Notes under the pieces: model-generated
Database searches by the model: none
Told to the model about the DNA's origin: nothing
Seen by the model: only the letters and a program-made list of their open reading frames with translations
Translations under genes and position numbers: made by a program
In this document: piece after piece, positions 21,731 through 31,690 of the stretch
Layout: every line of letters starts with the position of its first letter
Position numbering within the stretch: the first letter of the stretch is position 1
Source of the DNA: Podocnemis expansa
Lineage: Eukaryota > Chordata > Testudines > Podocnemididae
NCBI GenBank assembly: GCA_007922195.1
Contig: ML682005.1
Span: 31,908,881 to 31,972,880 of the forward strand
Direction of reading: 5' to 3'
DNA length: 64,000 bases

Positions 21731-23040
21731 ATCTCCATTAATGAGCAGGCTTTCAGGACTGTGAGAATCACAGAGATTTTTGGCTATGTAAAAGAAGCAT
21801 TGCTGCAGAGCATTATACAGAAGCCAGGAAGGGGAAGGAATGAAGTTTTAAAAGAGTTTGGCAACTGACTTGATTACAAAAGTCGTTTGATTGCTAAGTA
21901 CCTAAAACATACAATAATAGTAATAATTACAAAAGAAGGGAAAAATACCCAAACAGTTACAGCATCAATAACGACACAAGGAAAGAAAAACACTCAGTTA
22001 CAATATTACCTAGATTTTATTGTATCAGGCCTAGAGCAAGAGAGAGGTTATATTTGAACAAAGTAATGAAGAGAGAAAGAGAGAGAGATTGTGGATGGGG
22101 GGGGGCTATGTCTCACCACTCTGTAACAGAAAGGTTCCCAGGAAACAGGTGGTACAGCTCAGGGTCAGCATGCTAGATGGAGACAGGCTAGGCAGAACTC
22201 TCATTGCAATCAGCAAAGAAAAGGAGAAGTCCCAGTGGAAATGATGCAGCTTTTGGATCCAGACATTAGAGCAGAGGTGGGCATCAGAACAGAACTCTCA
22301 ACCTGGGTCAGTATTTTTGTAGGGAAGAAACAGTTTTTTCAAGGCGGAACACAAGGGTTGTTTTTAGGGTAAATAATGATTTGTTTGAGTGGACAATTCA
22401 CATTCCTGGCTAGGGTGGTAATGATTCAGGGAATCTTACAATACAGTCAGGCAAATTCAGTATTTTGGGTATCAGTTATCAGACCATTCTGGTTATAGAT
22501 GTGCTAACTGCTGAGCTTTTTAACCTTTGAGATCTCCCATCATGGGATGGGCAAATGGAATTCAAACATCAAGACAGTAGTTTAAAAACACAGCCATTTC
22601 CTGCAGTCACTTCCCACCCCCTGCTTAATTACAAGCAAACAAGAAAACTAAGTTTCAAAAGCACCATATGGTGCTGGTCTGCAGAATTCATAAATAGGGT
22701 CATCACTGGCACTGCCAGCTGGGGAATGATCCCTGGGCCACCCACCCAACAATAGACCTCACTGAATGGATGGGGGTAAAAGGGCCAGTCCCCACCTGCC
22801 ACCCTGGCTAGCCACCGAGTCACTGACCCATGCGGAAAAGGATGATCCCCAGACCCACCCGACCAACCTGGGGATGGATCCCCTGTTCCCAATGCTTCCA
22901 GCCCCCCCAAGCTGCCCTCAGGTTCCCCCCCCCCACCATCACATACACACAGTACTTACCAGTATCGTGAAAACACTGGTCCTGAACAAAGCAAGACAGA
23001 GCCTATTTAGTAACGGGGGGAGAGAGGATTTAAAGTTCCT
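21731..23040. other. Unassigned DNA with GA and G/C-rich patches
   Basis: A GA-rich tract at about 22065-22105 ends in a run of G. A C-rich stretch lies at about 22880-22940. No gene recognised. Confidence 0.4.
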
Positions 23041-23219
23041 CTTTGAGCACTGCTCACATCCATTCTGATTTAGGTGTCTATGTGCCACAGTACCTGGATG
23101 CTCAAAAGCTTTTTTGCCCTAGCCTGTCTCTGTAGTAAAGTGGTCAATGCTCCCTCTGTGCACCTGCTAGGTAGCCCCACCCCTGCCCCCCCTTCAGTTC
23201 CTTTTTTCCACCATTCGCG

Positions 23220-23720
23220 ATGGTCCTGGAAGTGCCCGCTCTTGCAATCCTGCAAGTGCCTGTCTGCTTCCTTCTCAACAATCCTTTTTTCTCATTCTGG
23301 AATCGCTGTTCATCCTGGTATCACCTCGTGGCTCCAGATGCACCAAAGAAGCTGTCTTTCCATTGGATCCAGGATATACCACATGTGCTGGCACAAGGCA
23401 AGCTGGGTTTTGAGCCCTGTTCCATGTGCGGTGAGACGTTTTCAATCAGTGATCCCCAAGAGAAGTGCCTAAAATGTTTCAGGAAGGTGCATAGAACTGA
23501 CAAGTGCCAAATCTATTGGTCTTTTAAGCTGAGGACCCAGAAGGAGTGAGCAAATTGCCTACAATGTGTGGCTTTGGGAGAGGCCCTGCACCCTGCCTTG
23601 GTGCTGAATGGATCATCTTCAGCACAGGCAGCTCCAGCACAGAGGATTCAGTCAGCACCAGCCACACCTTGGCACAGATCCCCATCCAGGAAACCTAAAA
23701 TGCACCGTATGGGATTGCAA
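23220..23720 (+). pseudogene. DIRS gag-like region
   Basis: The open stretch 23220-23549 contains a cysteine motif, EPCSMCGETFSISDPQEKC then LKCF, followed by a histidine and further cysteine. This is the pattern I associate with the gag-like frame of vertebrate DIRS elements. A TGA at about 23547 interrupts it, and it continues in frame with ALGEAL and a serine/alanine-rich region. It would bind the element RNA. Confidence 0.6.
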
Positions 23721-24627
23721 TCCATACTGGGTGTTCAACCTGAGGAGAGGCCTTGGCATTGGTGCAGGTTGAGATTGCTAGCATGCGTCCCATCCCTGGT
23801 ATGAAAGCTGAGGACACTTCTGATCCCTTCCATGTTTGAGATGCCGAGGGCCCTCCTGCAGCTGCCAACACCTACTCCATCCAAACTGGTGGTGTTGAGG
23901 GGCAAACTGGCACTACTATAACAAAAGCCTGCTTGGGGTCTGAACACGAGCCTGAACCATCAGCACAGGAGGAAATGGTGCAGGAGAGAAACTGGCACCA
24001 AGATGGCACATTGTGGCCCTGAGCCTCAACATGTCGTTCCCTGAGACCACAATCTGGGGACAATTGGCACAGTCCCTCACCACTGCGGTTGCAGCAGTCC
24101 TCACTCAACCACTCCAGGGGCTCTTTGTATGATCACCCAGTAATGAGGGCATTTACCCCCTTAATCTTGAGGTCAAAGTCAGGGGGTGACAGAGCATATC
24201 TTTGGTTCTCCCCAGAGACCTCTTCCTGAGGACATTTCCTGGTGTGGTCACAAAAATCACACTGCACCAGATCACAATCATACTTGTCAGGTGACTCTGA
24301 CACCCAGCACCATCGCCATCCCTCATCAATGCCTTTGGCACCAGCCCTAACCTTGATCTGCTTTTCCAGTAAGTGCAGGAGGAAACACTCCTCTTCATCC
24401 TGTGTGGCGCCAAACTTTGAGAGACAGGACACTGGCACCAGCTGCACCGACACAACCCTCCCCACACGGGACATCGCCAGTACCACCTCAAAAGAGAAGC
24501 TGCTCCTGGGACGGAGATACCAATCGTCCATCAGTGCAGGTCGAAACAACCTCTGTACAGGACACAGTGCCACACACCTTTAAAGACCAGTCGGCAGAGT
24601 GGGCTGACTGGGCCTCTCTGGACACCC

Positions 24628-24651
24628 CACACACACACACACACACACACA
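24628..24651 (+). repeat. (CA)n microsatellite
   Basis: About twelve CA units inside the gag-like part of the DIRS element. Confidence 0.9.
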
Positions 24652-25041
24652 GGGACCCAACATCCCTGGAGTCATCCAAGCTAGGTACATCCTGGGGAGC
24701 CCAGGATGCAGCTATGTCTGATGAGTAATCAAACCCAAGAGAAAGACCCTTCCATCATAGTCGTTCAAGGGTGATGTAGTCATCATCACTTGCCGAAGCG
24801 GCCTACCAGAGGCCTATCTATCCTTCAGAGAGGACCTGCATGTACATCAGAAGCTGTTAAAGCGGATGGTCACGAATCTCAACCTATAGATCTAAGTGGT
24901 TAGGGAGCACATTGACCCCTCTTTGATGTGGGTGACATAGTCCCGCTGGCCAGAGTGGTGAACCCCATGCATGATGGGGTCCTCAAAATTGCATGCACCT
25001 GATGGTAGACTCAGTCACTGGTTCCCTCTGTATCAGACAGG

Positions 25042-25494
25042 GTGGAGAGGAAGTACCATGTCCCCATGGACAGGTTCAGCTTCCAATTTGTAGTGGGCAG
25101 GGAGCACTTCCAGTTCACAGCACTCCCCATTAGTCTCTCATTAGCCCCAAGAGTTTTCATGAAATGTATTGCAGCTATAGCAGCTAACCTGAGAAAGCAA
25201 GGGATACAAATATTCCCATACTTAGATGATTGGCTGATAAAGGGAAGGCGCAAGCATCAGGTCCGACAGGGTGTGTGTGTGGTACAGAACCTGTGCAGCA
25301 GGCTGGGTCTCCTCACAAACCTGGAAAAATCAAAACTTGTTCCGTCAAGGGGAATAGAGTTCATAGGGGCACATCTGGACTCAGTATGGGCAAAAGCCTC
25401 ATTTCCCCTACCGAGGTTTCAGTCCATGTCTCTCATCATTTCAGAACTACACCAAGCCCCTTCACAACTGCAAGGTGCTGCAGTCAGCTGCTAG
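25042..25494 (+). pseudogene. DIRS-type reverse transcriptase fragment
   Basis: An open stretch of 150 codons. FTALPISLSLAPRVFMK is the thumb-side palm motif of DIRS RTs, and FPYLDDWLIKG carries the catalytic box (YLDD at 25219-25230). It is followed by LGLLTNLEKSKLVPS and IEFIGAHLDS, which are standard downstream RT landmarks. YLDD followed by WL is typical of DIRS, in contrast to YIDD in the Gypsy element. It is truncated by a stop at 25494. RT upstream of this box is frameshifted (about 24900-25041). Confidence 0.87.
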
Positions 25495-25689
25495 GCCACA
25501 TGGCAGCCTTCATCTTTGTGGTAAGGACAGCCTGCCTCTGTATGAGACCCCTATAGTCATGGTTGGCAACAGCATTCCACCCACAGCACCACTCCTTAAA
25601 CTGGGTGGTCACCATCCCAGGGAAGGTATTGAGTTCACTAAAAATATGGCAGAGCCCAGAATTCACATGCAAAGGATTCCCCTTCAAAG

Positions 25690-26100
25690 CCCAGAATCCC
25701 TTTCTTACCTTAATCACAGATGTGTCAGACTTGGGATGGGGGGGCCCATATCATGGGGCACCTGTCCACCCAAGGAATGTGGTCCCAGGAGGACAGCCCC
25801 CTCCCCATAAACATGAAAGAGCTGAGAGCAATATGTCTATCCTGTGGGGTTTTCCTGAATAAGATAGAGAGGAAAATGATGCAGGTTCTGATGGACAACA
25901 TGGCAGTCATGTTCTACCTCAACTGCCAAGGGGGCATGTGCTCACCTGCACTGTGCAAGGAAGCATCCCTCCTGTGGGATCTAGCACTGAAATTCAACTT
26001 CTGCCGATAGCATACCACTTACCACGGTGAACAATGATCAGGCAGACAAACTCAGCAGGAAATTCCTTCCCCAACATGAGTGATCCTTACATTCGGGAGT
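25690..26100 (+). pseudogene. DIRS RNase H fragment
   Basis: LTLITDVSDLGWG lies near 25710, then a frameshift at the run of G near 25740. INMKELRAI and VLMDNMAVMFYLNCQGG follow in the next frame, and ADKLSRKFLPQHEWSLH in a third reading beyond 26030. The acidic residues of RNase H (Asp, Glu, Asp) are visible. Frameshifted and inactive. Confidence 0.75.
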
Positions 26101-26449
26101 AGTGAACAGTCTATTCAAGACTTGGGGCCTCCCAAAGATAGATTTGTTCACATAATGGGCAAATCGCAAGTTCTACTGACTTTACTCCTTCAGGGTCAGG
26201 AAGATGGGGTAACTTTCGGACTGATAAGCTGAGGGCAGCCAACTCCGATATGCTTTTCACCCCATCCCACTGAGCCACAGGGTCCTGTTAAAGATCAAAA
26301 GGGACCAAGTGGACATAATTCTGATAGCCCCGGCTTGGCCATGCCAGCCTTGGTAATTCACTCTCCTCAGCCTTTCTATGGCACCTCCTATAACACTTCC
26401 ACTAAGAGCGGACTGGTTCACTCAGGACTCTGATCACCTGCGACACCTG

Positions 26450-27475
26450 GACCTGTGACTTCTACACCTGGCAGCATGGAGGTTACATGGTTGAAGCCTG
26501 ACAAGCAAATATGCTCTGAAAAAATCCAGAAGGCCCTCATTGAAAGTAGAAAACCCTCTACAAGGGCCACTTATGGGGCAAAGTAGAAATGCTTCTCCTT
26601 GTGAGCACAAGAAAGAGGGGCACCCCCTAAGTCCGCTCTGATCTATGCTATTCTGGACTGGCTCCTGGAGCTAAGAGAGAAAGATTTCACAATATCCTCT
26701 CTTAGGTTTCACCTGGGAGTGATTTCAGTGCTACACAAGACTTTCAATGAGGTGACTAATTCTTCTCCCACTCCCTGACCACAAGGTTTTTTAAGGGTTT
26801 GCACAGGCTTTACCCCCAAATCTGAGACCCTATCCCACAATGGGACCTAAACCTAGTGCTTGAGGGACTCATAAGAGGCCTGCAGAAGCCTTTAGATTCA
26901 TGAACCCTGCTGCTTTTATCTTAGAAAGTTGCCTTCATGGTAGCCATCACATTGGCCAGGAGAGTTTGAGCTAAAAAACCCTTTCCTTGGAACCCCTGTC
27001 TATGGTGGTCCACTACAACAAGGTACAACTCAAGCCCCACCTCGTCTTCCTGCCTAAGGTGGTGTTCCCCTTTCATATTAACCAAAATATCTGCCTTCTA
27101 GTGTTCTTCCCAGACAGATTGTAGAGAATCAGAGAAGATGGCACACCCTTGATGTAAAAAGGCCCCTCATGACACACATCAAGCTAACTAAACCCTTCTG
27201 CAAGATGGCTCAACTGTTTGTAGCAGTCATATGTATGAAGGGCCAAGCGATAACAACCCAGTGCAACTGGTCCTGGATAATGAACTGCATTAATGACTGC
27301 TACCACATAGCAAATACTCCCCTCCCAGGGAGAATCAGGGTACATTCATCTAGAGTCCAAGCATCCTCCACAGCATTGCTTGCTCAGGTTCTGATCCAGG
27401 AGATCTGCACGGCAGCGACCTCATCTTCAGTACACACTTTCATGTCCATTTTGCAGTTTTACAGCAGGTAAGAGA
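26450..27475 (+). pseudogene. DIRS tyrosine recombinase, decayed
   Basis: The best-preserved part is the open stretch 27169-27471. It has RVHSSRVQASSTALLAQ (the His-x-x-Arg box, HSSR at 27343-27354) and then EICTAATSSSVHTFMSILQF, which matches the C-terminal catalytic helix of DIRS recombinases. The expected tyrosine near the end is visible in the LQFYSR ending. Upstream (26450-27160) the frame is broken by many stops. Such a recombinase would insert a circular cDNA without target duplication. Confidence 0.75.
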
Positions 27476-27551
27476 TGCTGCTGCTGCTGCTCTGGGCAGA
27501 GCAGTTCTATGGGGGGGGGGACATTAACTCCACCGACCTTCCTAAATTTGG

Positions 27552-27907
27552 CTTGTAAGTCACTTAAATCAGAATGGATGTGAGCAGCAGTCAAAAAAGA
27601 ACGGAGGGTTACTTACCTGTAAACGTTCTTCTTCAGGATGGGCTGCTCACATATGTTCCATACACTCCCTCTGGCCCCGCTTTTTGGAGTTAGAGGAAAG
27701 AAGGGACTGAACAAGGGGCATGGTCAGGGCCACCTACATACTGTGCGGGTGCGCAGGCCAGAGGGGGCATTGGCCACTGACTCTACAAAGACAGGCAAGG
27801 GTAAGAAAGTTTCTGGGCATCTTTGCGGTGCAGCAGGTAGACACCTAAATCAGAATGTATGTGAGCAGCCCATCTCAAAAGACGTTTACAGGTAAGTAAC
27901 CCTCCAT
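27552..27907 (+). repeat. DIRS terminal and internal complementary repeats
   Basis: Two inverted pairs are visible. First, 'atggatgtgagcagcagtca' near 27566 pairs with 'gggctgctcacat' near 27640, around a loop with GAGGGTTACTTACCTGTAAA. Second, the segment 27605-27632 (GGAGGGTTACTTACCTGTAA) is the reverse complement of 27873-27907 (ACAGGTAAGTAACCCTCC). Such complementary ends are needed by DIRS elements to circularise their cDNA. Confidence 0.75.
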
Positions 27908-28690
27908 TCCACCTTTCTGCTCCACAGCTGAAAAGGGTGCAGCCCTCTTTCTCAGTTCACAGCTTAGCTCCTCCCACCCTGCAAACAGGCTTTGCTGCTG
28001 CTGGGGAAATCAGATATGGGGACTCAGGCTGTTCATCCAGGGCCTGTGCCCTGTTGGTCCAACGGCAGTGATGTCCCTGCTTAAAAGCAGTTTCTCTAAC
28101 ATTTCATTCATGGTTGTTACATTAACTATACACTATCATAACATTATTAATATATATTTTGTTAAGGCAAATTGGATGGAAAACAGAATATAATGCATAG
28201 CAAGAGAAACACTTAACAGAAATATTGACCAAAGTTTACAGGCAAGCAGTTTTAAAGTAAAACCACAAAATCCATATTTAGGTAATTAAATCAAAGTTGC
28301 CTGATATTCAGAGGTGCACAGCAACTAAAAATCAGCCATTTATTTCTTTAAGCATGTAAACTGCTATATAATTTTAAACGTATTGATGACTAAATTTGAG
28401 TTTAGGAGCCTTTTTTGAAGCACCAAGCTTTGAAAATCATGATACATTGCTCAGTTTTTCTCAGGAGATAGATTAAAGCTAAATGGGGTTCACTTTCAGT
28501 AAAAGTTTTGACTTTCAATACATAATCATCTTCCCAGCCTTGCACCCTCTAGACAGAATTTTTCACCTGCTCCCTGTTTCCTCCATATAATTTCTTGTAC
28601 ACCTCTAAACAGTGGAGTCTTTGATGCTACTCGCTCAGTCTGCAGGCAGCAGCCAGCATTTCTTCAGGCGTGTTCTTTAGAGTCTGGGTC
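27908..28690. other. Unassigned DNA between DIRS and hAT elements
   Basis: No gene recognised; AT-rich from about 28100. Confidence 0.4.
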
Positions 28691-28698
28691 TTCTGTGG

Positions 28699-29880
28699 CA
28701 GAGGTGGCTTTAGAGATATGTGATACAGGTGGCTGTATAGGACCCCAGAAAATAAGGGGCCTCATCCTCAATTTGGTGGACAAAAATGAAAATATATATA
28801 TAAAAAACATAGAAATTGTTCCTATCTAGCAGAACCAATAGGGATGGAATTCTTATCACTTTTCAGTCTTAGCTTATCAAAGCAAACTATCATTAGGATG
28901 TGTGCTTTGTCTGAATTGAAGATTTCACTGTTATCTGCACAGCACCTTCACACTGACATGCTAAAAAAGGAGGAGCAAGCTCTTTTGACACCAATAGACA
29001 GCCTAATAGCAGGAACTTTTCCAGTGGTCTCACCTTTTAGTTCCTCAGTGTGGCCACTTATTCTGCCATTTTTTAATCCCACTTGTGAAATTTTGCCTTT
29101 TTCTTTTTCACCTTTTCCTTTGCCTTTGTGACAATTTTTTCTTTGGCTTTGGTTAGCTCCAGTTACCACGTAGGGCCATATAGTCTGCTACATATAAATA
29201 CAGTGCTGCCCTCAAGCAATTTTTACATCTGTGCATGATGTCTGTGCTGTATGTCTTTCTTTTGGTAAGTAATTTTCTAGCTTCTTTCATACTTATTATT
29301 TAATATTTTTCAGGGGGCCAGAATCTTATATATTTAAGTACTTCCGAGAATTTTGTTTAAATTTGGTGTTTTTCATTTATAGCTACAGACTAGAAACCTT
29401 CTTTTCACTTCTTTTTATTTATTATTATTTGTATTAAACTCCTAGTGCACATAAACCCAAGTCTATATGAAAAATTTGTAAGATTTGACTGCCAAAATTT
29501 TAAATGTATTTGTTATTTTTGAGCCATCATTAATTTTACCACTTTGTTAATTAATGCACATACTTTAAAAAAAAATAAATGTTCATTTTGACTTTGTAGT
29601 TCAGCATTAGCTCACTTATGTTAAGTGAAAGATGATCAACTTACAAGCTTCATGATGGAAAGATCTTTAAAAATATCATACCCAAGAATAATTTAAAAGT
29701 TTCATAGGGATAGTCATGCTAGTCTGGTTGAGTAAAACAAACAAGGAGTCCTGGTAGGGGGGATGGTTACGGCTGCGGGGGGGACTGGGGCCACAGGGGT
29801 GGGGGGTGGAAGAGGAGACCTATAGGGAACCACACGATGGGCCTTCGCCAAGGGCACCCAGTTGCCTAAGGCCACCTCTG
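28699..29880. mobile_element. 1.18-kb hAT element with perfect 8-bp duplication
   Basis: Ends are CAGAGGTGGCTTTAG (left) and CTAAGGCCACCTCTG (right), near-perfect inverted repeats. TTCTGTGG at 28691-28698 and 29881-29888 is a perfect 8-bp target duplication. The interior is AT-rich with no recognisable transposase (a 95-codon frame at 28844-29131 has no motif). It contains a fragment of the 16281 repeat family at 29701-29754 and a G-rich patch. Probably an internally deleted or heavily decayed hAT copy. Confidence 0.9.
29701..29754 (-). repeat. Fragment of the 16281 palindromic repeat family
   Basis: 'tagtcatgctagtctggttg' is followed by 'gtaaaacaaacaaggagtcc', matching the reverse-complement end of the family at 16281-16510. 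It lies inside the hAT element 28699-29880. Confidence 0.7.
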
Positions 29881-29888
29881 TTCTGTGG

Positions 29889-30469
29889 TAAAGCTGTAGA
29901 GCTAAGAAACCTCATTTAAACTGGCTTTGATCATGTTTAGGACTTTTTGTTAATATGGGGGAGTTGGTGTGACTATACTGCAGTGTATCTGATTTTTCCT
30001 TTATACCTGAGAAGCCTTATTTTATGTAGAGATACAGGGTATATATGTTCTTTTTTGTGTGAAAATACAAGTCAGGGGCACTGGGGAAACATACTTCGCA
30101 GTCATTTTAACTGAGATTACATAGTCTGTGTTACAATTTATGCAGATCTCTTTATAACTTTTCTTTCTTTTTTTTTTTGTACTCTTCTCCAAGCGCAGCA
30201 GTGAATTGTGGAACATTTAAGACATACGTCAACTATTAAGTCCATTTACTTCTTTACTTCTTTTCTCTGTCAACTCTTTACAATGATCCTTAAAATATTT
30301 CTAGAGCAAAAGTATGAGGAAAAAAGGGAAATTACTTTGATAGATATTCCTTGGTAATTCTTTTTCACTCTATTTTTGTAGATAGGAGATTGGTGGGAAT
30401 AGAAATTAAAAGTAAGGCTTTGTCTCATTTAGAACTAGATGTGTGATTTTCAGTTCAAGCAGACATACC
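29889..30469. other. AT-rich DNA, no gene seen
   Basis: T-rich run near 30165-30179; no gene or bounded repeat recognised. Confidence 0.4.
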
Positions 30470-30690
30470 TGAACTAGCCCTTATTGATCTAATGCACTAA
30501 AAATATTAGTGTAGCCACCATAGCAGATAGTGATTGCATGAACCTGCCTTGACCTTCTGGGTATGTACTTGGAGCAGCAGGCCTTCTCATTGCTCGCCAT
30601 GGCCCATGTTACCATGGTTATACTATTATTTTAGCAAACTAACTCAATGGAAATTAGTGTGAATATGTTTACACAAACTGGGACTCACAT
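30470..30690. repeat. Repeat related to 18730-18960
   Basis: It shares 'gtatgtact', an 'agcagcaggccttct' phrase and 'ccatggcccatgttaccatg' with the earlier copy. It ends near 'tgtttacacaaactgggact', a MITE-like end. Boundaries are not resolved. Confidence 0.45.
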
Positions 30691-31535
30691 CTCTCACTTT
30701 AAGGGTGGATGTAGCTTAAGAACAAAGGTATCTGCTCAGTACATATCCACCCAATTCTACTGACTCCACTTTTACTAACATGTCAAAAATTCATGTGCCA
30801 GTTCTCCATTTATTAGTGAAGGGGATGTTAGTCTGATTTCATTTAAAATAGAAGATCCATATCACATTATGCTCTTTGAAAATATCAGAAAATCTTTAAA
30901 ATTGCTGATTAAAGAGCTAATCCTCATTACTCTAAAACTTTCATAACATTTACTTACTGAGTTCTGTGTAATACCATAATCTATACTTGAGTTCATATTT
31001 AATATCTCCATAGGGAATACTGCTGTGTCAGATTATGCCTATATTCAGCTTGAACAGATTTAAAATGAGAATTGATTATTGAGGAGAGGAGATGACAGTT
31101 AAATACATTTCTAGTAAAAGATCATACCTATTGCTCTGGTAAAAACATAATTTGATAATCTTTTTATTGGAAATATATTCTCAGTTTTCCCTTTCAGTGT
31201 AGTATAGAAGGTCATGAAAGGAAGAACTGAATTAAGATTTTAAGCTTTTCCAAAAAATATGAAGTAGGAATTATATTCTGTGGCCTGTGTTGCATAAAAG
31301 GTTGGATTATATGCTCACAATGGTTCCATCTGGTCTTGCAATCAGTAAATCTGATTTTTTTTTTTAATTATTGCTTGGTTACTGATCTCAAAAAGAAACA
31401 TGCATCTGAATTGGAACACAACCCATCTTAAAACCCTCTTTTTTAAAAATTTCTATGTACTGTAACATAGCTCTTTTCCATTATAGGGCCTTGCTATCAT
31501 GTTTCAAACCAAACTACAGTTATTCTTAATCAAAT
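30691..31535. other. AT-rich DNA, no gene seen
   Basis: Only short open frames without motif. Confidence 0.4.
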
Positions 31536-31690
31536 TATGGAGGCCAGGAGACAATAGAAATGTAGGGTGAAAGTAATGTTCAAGAGGTCATCTAGCCTAT
31601 GCTCCCTTTCCATGCCTCCCTCCCTCCTCCCCAAGTTTGAGTGTGAGCCTTGGACCCTGTATACCTAAACAATTTCTAGCAAAACATCTC
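31536..31690 (-). repeat. CR1-like 3' fragment, reverse strand
   Basis: 'tcaagaggtcatctagccta' followed by a cysteine-poor, C-rich phrase and 'tatacctaaac' matches the reverse complement of a CR1 3' end. Confidence 0.6.

Larger units (their letters stand above)
23042..27907 (+). mobile_element. Decayed DIRS-like tyrosine-recombinase retrotransposon
   Basis: The order is gag-like region with a Cys-rich motif (about 23220-24700), reverse transcriptase (25042-25494), RNase H (about 25690-26100), tyrosine recombinase (about 26450-27475), then inverted terminal and internal complementary repeats (27552-27907). The sequence at about 23046-23080 ('ctcacatccattctgattta') recurs inverted at 27552-27580 and again, in reverse-complement sense, at about 27841-27870. 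No short target duplication is expected, since DIRS elements integrate by recombination and not through a DDE integrase. Many frameshifts and stops make it inactive. The 5' end may be truncated. Confidence 0.85.

Noticed and set aside
24133..24573. A 146-codon minus-strand frame
   Set aside because: It lies antisense to the gag-like part of the DIRS element and has no motif of its own.
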